Part shown: piece after piece, positions 56,390 through 64,000 of the stretch | Layout: each line of letters opens with the position of its first letter | Position numbering within the stretch: position 1 is the stretch's first letter | From: Microvirga sp. KLBC 81 | GTDB lineage: Bacteria; Pseudomonadota; Alphaproteobacteria; Rhizobiales; Beijerinckiaceae | Reading direction: 5' to 3' | DNA: 64,000 bases | Assembly (NCBI RefSeq): GCF_003075415.1 | Contig: NZ_QDAH01000028.1 | Location: 1 to 64,000, forward strand | Notes under the pieces: model-generated | Seen by the model: only the letters and a program-made list of their open reading frames with translations | The model's database searches: none | Told to the model about the DNA's origin: nothing | Position numbers and translations under genes: made by a program

Positions 56390-59098
56390 ATGAAAGTCGT
56401 CGTCGTCGAGTCGCCTGCGAAGGCCAAGACGATCAACAAATATCTCGGCAAGGATTACGAGGTCCTGGCCTCCTTCGGGCATATCCGCGATCTGCCCGCC
56501 AAGGACGGCTCAGTCGATCCGGATGCCGATTTCCGCATGATCTGGACGCTCGAGGACAAGGGCTCGAAGCGGGTCTCCGAGATCGCCAAGGCGATCAAGG
56601 GCGCCGAAAAGCTTATCCTTGCCACCGACCCGGATCGCGAGGGCGAGGCGATTTCCTGGCACGTCGTCGAGGCTTTGCGCGAAAAGCGCGCCCTCAAGGA
56701 CCTGCCCGTCGAGCGCGTGACCTTCAACGCCATCACCAAGGATGCGGTGCAGACGGCCTTGCGCCAGCCGCGCGAGATCGATCAGGCACTGGTCGACGCC
56801 TACATGGCCCGCCGCGCCCTCGACTATCTCGTGGGCTTCACGCTCTCTCCCGTCCTCTGGCGCAAGCTGCCCGGCGCGCGCTCGGCTGGCCGCGTGCAGT
56901 CGGTGGCGCTTCGCCTCGTCTGCGACCGCGAGCTTGAGATCGAAACCTTCAAGCCGCGCGAATACTGGTCACTCATCGCGACGCTCGCGACAAAGGACGG
57001 CGCGGTGTTCGACGCGCGCCTCGTGGGTGCCGACGGCAAGAGGATCCAGCGTCTCGACATCGGCAACGGCAAGGACGCCGAAGCCTTCAAGAAGGACCTG
57101 GAGCTGGCGACTTTCTCGGTGGCGAACATCGAGGCGAAGCCCGCCAGGCGCCACCCCTATCCACCCTTCACCACCTCGACCCTTCAGCAGGAAGCCTCGC
57201 GCAAGCTGGGTCTCGCGCCTGCGCAGACCATGCGCATCGCGCAGCGTCTCTATGAAGGCGTCGATATCGGCGGCGAGACGGTCGGTCTCATCACCTATAT
57301 GCGTACTGACGGCGTCGACATGGCGCCGGAAGCCGTGCAGGCCGCCCGCCGCGTGATCGGCACGGAATACGGCGACCAGTATGTCCCGTCCGTCCCGCGC
57401 AAGTACTCGACCAAGGCGAAGAACGCGCAGGAAGCGCACGAGGCCATCCGTCCCACGGATATGAGCCGTCTGCCGAAATACGTGGCGAAGTATCTGGAGC
57501 CCGAGCAGGCTCGTCTCTACGATCTCATCTGGACTCGCACCGTGGCGAGCCAGATGGAATCGGCCGAGCTCGAGCGCACCACCGCCGACATCACCGCTCA
57601 GGTCGGCCCGCGCAAGCTCGATCTTCGCGCCACCGGTCAGGTGATCAAATTCGACGGCTTTCTCACGCTCTACAACGAGAGCAAGGACGACGAGGCCGAC
57701 GAGGACGAGGGCCGTCTGCCGCCCATGAAGGCGGGCGACCCGCTTGAGCGTCGCCGCATCAACGCGAGCCAGCACTTCACCGAGCCGCCGCCACGCTATT
57801 CGGAAGCCTCGCTCGTGAAGCGCATGGAAGAGCTCGGCATCGGCCGTCCTTCCACCTATGCCGCAGTGCTGCAGACCCTGCGCGACCGCGAATACGTGCG
57901 TATCGAGAAGAAGCGCCTCGTTCCGGAGGACAAGGGCCGCATCGTCACGGCATTCCTGGAGAGCTTCTTCCGCCGCTACGTGGAATACGATTTCACGGCC
58001 GATCTCGAAGAGCAGCTCGACCGCGTCTCGAACAACGAGATCGACTGGAAGCAGGTCATGCGCGATTTCTGGCGCGACTTCTCCGCCGCCATCGGCGAAA
58101 CGAAGGAGCTGCGCACTGCGGAAGTGCTCGATGCACTCAACGAGCTGCTTGGGCCCCACATCTTCCCGGACAAGGGCGACGGCTCGAATCCGCGCACCTG
58201 CCCGACCTGCGGCACGGGGCAGCTCTCGCTCAAGCTCGGCAAGTTCGGCGCCTTCATCGGCTGCTCGAACTATCCTGAATGCAAATACACCCGCCAGCTC
58301 GCCGCGACCGGCGCCGAGGGCGACGGCGAAGGCTCATCCGAGAACGGCGGCCAGCCTGGCGTGAAGGTTCTGGGCGTCGATCCCGACACGGGCGAGCAGG
58401 TCACCCTGCGCGAAGGCCGCTTCGGTCCCTTCGTGCAGCTTGGCGAAGGCGAGAAGCCCAAGCGCTCCTCCCTGCCGAAAGGACTGACGCCTGCGCAGGT
58501 GGATCTGGAGAAGGCGCTCAAGCTCCTCTCACTCCCGCGCCAAGTCGCCGCCCACCCTGAAACGGGCGAGCCGATCCTCGCCAGCATCGGTCGCTACGGA
58601 CCCTACGTCCAGCACGGCAAGACTTATGCCAATCTTGGTCCGGGCGATGACGTGCTTGAGATCGGCGCGAACCGCGCCATCGATCTCATCGTCACGAAGG
58701 AAAGCGGCGGCGGTGGCGCCCGTCGTGGCGCAGCCGATCCGGGACGGCCGCTGGGCGACGATCCCGAATCGGGCAAGCCCATCGTGGTAAAGGCCGGACG
58801 CTTCGGGCCCTACGTGACCGACGGCGAGACCAACGCCACCCTGCCGCGCACCATGGCGGCGGAGGCGGTGACGCTGGATGAGGCCATCGAGCTGCTGAAA
58901 GCCCGTCGCGCTGCCGGTCCGTCGAAGAAGTCGGCCCGCGGTCGCAAGGCTCCGGCCAAGAAGGCCGCTGCCGCCGAGAAGGCCCCGGCGAAGGCCGCGA
59001 CCAAGACGGCTGCCAAGAAGACGGCGGCAAAGAAGCCTGCCGTCAAGAAGGCAGCCGCCAAGACAACGGCTAAGAAGGCCGCAAAGGCGGCCGAATAA
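56390..59098 (+). CDS. topA: DNA topoisomerase I
   Basis: This 902-residue type IA enzyme relaxes negative supercoils. The Toprim domain opens with VVVVESPAKAKTINKYLG (3-20) and has ATDPDREGEAISWH; the catalytic tyrosine is in GLITYMRTDGVDMAPE (Tyr303). The zinc-ribbon text CPTCGTGQLSLKLGKFGAF is near 603. Several C-terminal repeats (FGPFVQLG, YGPYVQHG and FGPYVTDG) follow, and the last 60 residues are a Lys/Ala-rich histone H1-like tail. The ATG at 56390 begins the conserved domain at once; upstream in-frame text does not resemble the family. mgtC begins directly after the stop. Confidence 0.96.
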   Translation: MKVVVVESPAKAKTINKYLGKDYEVLASFGHIRDLPAKDGSVDPDADFRMIWTLEDKGSKRVSEIAKAIKGAEKLILATDPDREGEAISWHVVEALREKRALKDLPVERVTFNAITKDAVQTALRQPREIDQALVDAYMARRALDYLVGFTLSPVLWRKLPGARSAGRVQSVALRLVCDRELEIETFKPREYWSLIATLATKDGAVFDARLVGADGKRIQRLDIGNGKDAEAFKKDLELATFSVANIEAKPARRHPYPPFTTSTLQQEASRKLGLAPAQTMRIAQRLYEGVDIGGETVGLITYMRTDGVDMAPEAVQAARRVIGTEYGDQYVPSVPRKYSTKAKNAQEAHEAIRPTDMSRLPKYVAKYLEPEQARLYDLIWTRTVASQMESAELERTTADITAQVGPRKLDLRATGQVIKFDGFLTLYNESKDDEADEDEGRLPPMKAGDPLERRRINASQHFTEPPPRYSEASLVKRMEELGIGRPSTYAAVLQTLRDREYVRIEKKRLVPEDKGRIVTAFLESFFRRYVEYDFTADLEEQLDRVSNNEIDWKQVMRDFWRDFSAAIGETKELRTAEVLDALNELLGPHIFPDKGDGSNPRTCPTCGTGQLSLKLGKFGAFIGCSNYPECKYTRQLAATGAEGDGEGSSENGGQPGVKVLGVDPDTGEQVTLREGRFGPFVQLGEGEKPKRSSLPKGLTPAQVDLEKALKLLSLPRQVAAHPETGEPILASIGRYGPYVQHGKTYANLGPGDDVLEIGANRAIDLIVTKESGGGGARRGAADPGRPLGDDPESGKPIVVKAGRFGPYVTDGETNATLPRTMAAEAVTLDEAIELLKARRAAGPSKKSARGRKAPAKKAAAAEKAPAKAATKTAAKKTAAKKPAVKKAAAKTTAKKAAKAAE

Positions 59099-59602
59099 AT
59101 GAAGGAGTGGTTGTCCTGGATCCTGGTGGACCATGCTGATCAGGTTGAGATTGCCCTGCGCCTCTGCGTGGCGGCGATCGCCGGCATGGCCGTCGGTCTC
59201 AACCGGGACATTCACAACAAGCCCATCGGCATGCGGACGCTGGGCCTCGTAGCCCTCGGCTCGGCCATCGTGATCCTCTCAGGCTCGGTCTATGAGGGGC
59301 TTCATTTCGCGCAGGACGCGGTCAGCCGTGTGGTTCAGGGCATCCTGACCGGTCTTGGCTTTCTCGGCGCGGGAGCGATCTTGCGCGGCAAGGACGGGAT
59401 GGAGGTTCAGGGGCTGACCACGGCCTCGACGGTCTGGATCGCGGCGGCTCTCGGTGTGACGGCGGGCCTCGGTGCCTGGTTCATTACCCTGGCGGGCACC
59501 GTCATGACCCTCGTCCTTCTGACCTTCGGCAGAGTGCTGGAAGATAGGCTGATTCGCCTGTTTTCAGGCAAGCCCAAGACCGTGCAGGACGAGGATAGTT
59601 AG
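59099..59602 (+). CDS. MgtC/SapB family membrane protein
   Basis: This 167-residue protein has four to five helices and the MgtC motif VGLNRDIHNKPIGMRTLGLVA (about 31-51), with FLGAGAILRGKDGMEVQGLT next, as in MgtC/SapB proteins linked to magnesium limitation and envelope or ATPase regulation. Exact function in this organism is unknown. The ATG follows the topA stop without a gap, so co-transcription is likely. Its stop overlaps the stop of the small gene on the opposite strand. Confidence 0.86.
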   Translation: MKEWLSWILVDHADQVEIALRLCVAAIAGMAVGLNRDIHNKPIGMRTLGLVALGSAIVILSGSVYEGLHFAQDAVSRVVQGILTGLGFLGAGAILRGKDGMEVQGLTTASTVWIAAALGVTAGLGAWFITLAGTVMTLVLLTFGRVLEDRLIRLFSGKPKTVQDEDS

Positions 59603-59784
59603 AAGGCGAAGCCTAAGCCCAGGACGGCGACGGCGGCAATGGAGAGCCACAGCAGGCTCGAACCGAAGGTGCTGCTTTTCACGGCCGACGTGGTATCAGG
59701 CTCGTCGAATGCGAAGGCTTCGCCGGCGGTGCGCGCCGCGCGGTCTAGGTGAAGCTTCTGTGCCGGTTCTAAAGTCGTGCGCAT
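59599..59784 (-). CDS. Small tail-anchored hypothetical protein (61 aa)
   Basis: Residues 1-40 are polar (TTLEPAQKLHLDRAARTAGE), and a C-terminal helix (SLLWLSIAAVAVLGLGFAF, about 43-61) would anchor it in the membrane by its tail. No family recognised. It converges with the mgtC-like gene, their stops overlapping by four bases. An inverted repeat GTTAAGC/GCTTAAC (59802-59808/59813-59819) lies just upstream and may be regulatory. Confidence 0.6.
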   Translation of the reverse strand: MRTTLEPAQKLHLDRAARTAGEAFAFDEPDTTSAVKSSTFGSSLLWLSIAAVAVLGLGFAF

Positions 59785-59801
59785 CGTCGCCCTCGATCTC
59801 C

Positions 59802-59819
59802 GTTAAGCTTATGCTTAAC
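59802..59819 (-). promoter_or_regulatory. Inverted repeat with TTAA half-sites upstream of the 61-residue gene
   Basis: Exact arms GTTAAGC and GCTTAAC are separated by TTAT, 18 bases before the gene. It contains two TTAA units eight bases apart and TTAACCAG, reminiscent of but not identical to the alphaproteobacterial CtrA site (TTAA-N7-TTAA). Confidence 0.3.
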
Positions 59820-59948
59820 CAGCCAACGTGAATGGGAACTAAACAGTTCCTGATGACAGGAGAAAGACATCCTTTAGAGGCAGTTGGGATACTGTCCGAA
59901 CGGGGGTTCCCAATGCCCGGTTTTTATGGCTTGTGACCCCACGTCACC

Positions 59949-59977
59949 TTCACGTTTCCGTTTTGTTCTCGTATAAA
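59949..59977 (+). promoter_or_regulatory. Possible parE promoter
   Basis: TATAAA (59972-59977) is preceded at 17 bases by TTCACG (59949-59954), a weak -35. CCGTTTT (59959-59965) and AAAACGG flanking the -10 box form an inverted repeat that may bind a regulator. Confidence 0.4.
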
Positions 59978-60034
59978 AACGGAATGAGAAATAGTGTAAA
60001 CAAACGCGAATCATCGAAACGGACCAAGGTCCCA

Positions 60035-62098
<2,064 letters not shown>

Positions 62099-62116
62099 AC
62101 CCTGCAGCAATAAAGT

Positions 62117-62163
62117 CCCAGCGCAAACCTTTGGCGAAAGGCACGGAGATGCGCTGGGTTTTT
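62117..62163 (+). terminator. Rho-independent terminator after parE
   Basis: The 9-bp stem CCCAGCGCA/TGCGCTGGG (62117-62125/62150-62158) carries an inner CCTTT/AAAGG hairpin and is followed by TTTTT. Confidence 0.85.
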
Positions 62164-62208
62164 GTTGCCATCAACGGGTGCCTGCTACGTGTCTGATAGA
62201 GGCCCAGA

Positions 62209-62613
62209 TTGAGACAGAGCATCGCGCATATTGCTCTTGTGGTTCGCGACTACGACGAAGCAATCGCCTTTTACGTCAACAAGCTGCGGTTCGAGCTGGT
62301 TGAGGACACGTATCAGCCGGAGCAGGATAAGCGTTGGGTTCTTGTCCGCCCTCCGGGAGATGGAGCGACATCGTTGCTTCTGGCGCGTGCGTCTACTCGC
62401 CATCAGGAGACGTTCATCGGCAACCAAGCTGGCGGTCGTGTCTTTCTGTTTCTGCGGACTGACGATTTTCAGCGGGATTATGCCGCCATGGTCGAGGCTG
62501 GCATCAAGTTCGTTCGCGAGCCGAAACAGGCTCCTTATGGCACCGTGGCCGTATTCGAGGATCTGTACGGCAATCTGTGGGATCTCGTGCAATTCACAGA
62601 CGGTCGCAAGTGA
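62209..62613 (+). CDS. VOC (glyoxalase/dioxygenase-fold) family protein
   Basis: This 134-residue protein begins SIAHIALVVRDYDEAIAFYV, the first metal-binding beta-alpha-beta-beta unit with the ligand histidine, and ends EDLYGNLWDLVQF, which holds the conserved glutamate and GN turn. Such proteins may be glyoxalases, antibiotic resistance proteins or extradiol-type enzymes; no substrate is evident. The start is TTG at 62209 with AGAGG seven bases before it; no ATG is available. It follows the parE terminator. Confidence 0.82.
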   Translation: MRQSIAHIALVVRDYDEAIAFYVNKLRFELVEDTYQPEQDKRWVLVRPPGDGATSLLLARASTRHQETFIGNQAGGRVFLFLRTDDFQRDYAAMVEAGIKFVREPKQAPYGTVAVFEDLYGNLWDLVQFTDGRK

Positions 62614-62725
62614 ACGCGCTGCAATTGCCACGGGCGGACTTTAAGATCTGACGGGCGTCTCAAAGGCGACAACACTGGCGCTCAGCCTCTCCGCGCCATT
62701 CTTATCAGCAAGAAGCGAGCGCCCT

Positions 62726-62808
62726 CGTCATCCCTGGACTTGTTCCGGGGATCCACGTCTCTGCATGGTTCAAGACGGGGATGAGCGGGACAAGTCCGGC
62801 CATGACGA
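62726..62808. repeat. Dispersed twin-hairpin repeat, copy 7
   Basis: The ends are CGTCAT and ATGACG. The left hairpin is degenerate (CCCTGGACTTGTTCCGGGG), and the right half GCGGGACAAGTCCGGCCATG is close to copy 1. Confidence 0.7.
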
Positions 62809-62889
62809 CAGAGAACAGTGTCCAACTTTTTTCGAACTGATTCAATACCTTAGGCTAGTCGAGAAACTTTCTTGAAAATTTTTCAAAAA

Positions 62890-62992
62890 AGTTGGGAACC
62901 ATTGTTGAACGGAACCGTTGATAGGCATCACCGGCCCATTCTGCCCCCACGGGCCGGTCCCTCACAGGCTCCGTAATGGAGCCTTTTTTTTT
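62890..62992 (+). ncRNA. Candidate small RNA ahead of rnr
   Basis: In about 100 bases there are three stems in a row: AACGG/CCGTT (62908-62919), ACCGGCCC/GGGCCGGT (62930-62937/62951-62958) and GGCTCC/GGAGCC (62967-62972/62978-62983), the last followed by nine T (62984-62992), a classic terminator with no gene before it. An 11-bp inverted repeat CCAACTTTTTT/AAAAAAGTTGG joins 62821-62831 and about 62885-62895 in AT-rich DNA upstream. No good promoter was found, so the 5' end is open. Confidence 0.45.
62967..62992 (+). terminator. Strong Rho-independent terminator before rnr
   Basis: The stem GGCTCC/GGAGCC has a 5-base loop and nine T. It ends whatever is transcribed from 62614-62966 and precedes rnr by 131 bases. 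Confidence 0.85.
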
Positions 62993-63123
62993 GCCCCGAA
63001 CGGCTCTTAACCTGCCTATGGATCCATGCTGCGGCTTGTGCGTCATCACCAGGGCGTGTGGCCGGACTAGCCGCGGCCAAGCTCGCATGCGACAAGACCT
63101 GACGGACTCAACGAGTTTTTCCC

Positions 63124-64000
63124 TTGGCCAAACGTTCAAAAGCCCAATCCTCCTCCGCTCTCCCATCCCGGGAGGATCTCGTCGCTTTCATCGCCAACTC
63201 CCCCGGCAAGGTGGGCAAGCGTGAGATCGCGCAGGCCTACAACATCAAGGGCAGCGACCGAGTCTGGCTCAAGCAGATGCTGAAAGACCTGGAGATCGAG
63301 GGCGTCGTTGACCGCAGGGGCAAGCGGGTCCACAAGGCAGGCCAGCTGCCGCCGATGGTGATGGCCGACATCATCAAGCGCGACCGCGATGGCGAGTTGA
63401 TTGCCGTTCCCACCGAGTGGGACGAGGAAGAGCACGGCTCGATTCCCACCATCATCATCCTGCCCGCCCGCAAGCCGAAGCCCGGCATGCCGGTAGCGGG
63501 CGTGGGAGACCGGGCGCTGCTGCGGGTCGATCCGCTCAAGGCCGGTGATATTCATCGCTATGCGGGCCGTGTCACGAAGATCCTCGCAAAGAAACAGGCG
63601 CAGGTGCTCGGCATCTTCCGGCCTCTCCCGGAAGGCGGCGGACGCCTGATTCCCGTCGACAAGAAGGCCCGCGAGCAGGAGCTCCAGATCAATCCCGGTG
63701 ATGAAGCCGACGCGCAGGATGGCGACCTCATCGCGGCCTCCATCGTCAAGCACGGGCGTTTCGGTCTCCCTCATGCAAAGGTGAAGGAGCGGTTGGGCTC
63801 CATCAAATCCGAGAAGGCCGTGAGCTTGATCGCGATCCACGCCCACAATATCCCGAACCAATTCCCAAAACCTGTCATCGACGAGGCCGAGCGGGCGGAA
63901 CATGCCTCCATGGCAGGCCGCGAGGATTGGCGCGAGGTCCCGCTCGTCACCATCGACCCGCCGGATGCCAAAGATCACGACGACGCCGTCCATGCGGTGC
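63124..64000 (+). CDS. rnr: Ribonuclease R (5' part, runs off the window)
   Basis: The 292 visible residues begin at TTG 63124-63126; an in-frame TGA at 63100 excludes an ATG upstream. The N-terminal winged helix has SREDLVAFIANSPGKVGKRE and GSDRVWLKQMLKDLEIEGVV. Two cold-shock-like domains follow (VGDRALLRVDP and HGRFGLPHAKV). The RNB catalytic domain begins at VTIDPPDAKDHDDAVHAV with the metal-binding aspartates near the window end. RNase R degrades structured RNA 3' to 5'. The topA-linked position is usual; here mgtC, parE and a VOC gene lie in between. Confidence 0.92.
   Translation, partial: MAKRSKAQSSSALPSREDLVAFIANSPGKVGKREIAQAYNIKGSDRVWLKQMLKDLEIEGVVDRRGKRVHKAGQLPPMVMADIIKRDRDGELIAVPTEWDEEEHGSIPTIIILPARKPKPGMPVAGVGDRALLRVDPLKAGDIHRYAGRVTKILAKKQAQVLGIFRPLPEGGGRLIPVDKKAREQELQINPGDEADAQDGDLIAASIVKHGRFGLPHAKVKERLGSIKSEKAVSLIAIHAHNIPNQFPKPVIDEAERAEHASMAGREDWREVPLVTIDPPDAKDHDDAVHAV

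Overview
The window is a high-GC chromosomal segment of an alphaproteobacterium, most likely a Hyphomicrobiales member near Methylobacteriaceae (for example Microvirga). This is inferred from gene order and protein style: pdxJ-acpS-lepB-rnc-era-recO-parC, rpsF-rpsR-DUF2232-rplI-dnaB-alr-radA, cvpA-purF-SDR, efp/epmA-epmB, dprA-plsY-pyrC'-pyrB and topA-rnr. No database search was possible. No tRNA, rRNA, CRISPR array, prophage or insertion-sequence transposase was seen. Almost all of the DNA is core housekeeping content; accessory material sits in a few gaps.

Layout. 1-3761: a gene tail, then a minus-strand block of GST, parC and recO. 3959-7671: a plus-strand proline/arginine-rich OmpA-domain protein and a soluble chemoreceptor with a PilZ domain, separated by a perfect 48-bp palindrome. 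7698-11450: the minus-strand era-rnc-lepB-acpS-pdxJ block. 11451-12491: a gene-free kilobase with a strong minus-strand promoter, a highly structured stretch and two copies of a dispersed inverted repeat. 12492-24898: plus-strand ribosomal protein, helicase, alanine racemase, RadA, CvpA, PurF and SDR genes. They are interrupted at 19153-21923 by two RTX/cadherin-like genes whose 3' halves and terminators appear identical over 632 bp. 24934-28399: minus-strand oxidoreductase, der, a YfgM-like gene and a NnrU-like gene. 28841-31401: two TRAP transporter membrane subunits without a binding protein. 31402-32016: repeats and a second highly structured RNA-like stretch just before an 82-residue gene. 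32386-38393: mainly guaA, rsmB and guaB with small proteins. 38569-43840: an MFS pump, a dienelactone hydrolase-like enzyme, a sugar dehydrogenase-like enzyme, rlmE and a Ppx/GppA phosphatase. 43956-50449: an aminotransferase, efp with its modification genes epmA and epmB, arfB, an AEC permease and small proteins. 50450-56253: dprA, plsY, a dihydroorotase-like gene lacking metal ligands, pyrB and an AidB-like acyl-CoA dehydrogenase. 56390-64000: topA, an mgtC-like gene, parE, a VOC protein, a candidate sRNA and the 5' part of rnr.

Shared functions. Three topoisomerase genes lie in the window (parC, topA, parE). Nucleotide synthesis is represented by purF, guaA, guaB, pyrB and a non-catalytic-looking PyrC'. 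Translation and its rescue are represented by rpsF, rpsR, rplI, efp/epmA/epmB, arfB, rlmE, rsmB, era and rnc. The most unusual parts are the duplicated RTX cassette, the two structured non-coding stretches at 11.5-11.9 kb and 31.8-32.0 kb, the candidate sRNA before rnr, the c-di-GMP-binding chemoreceptor and the PyrC' pseudoenzyme.
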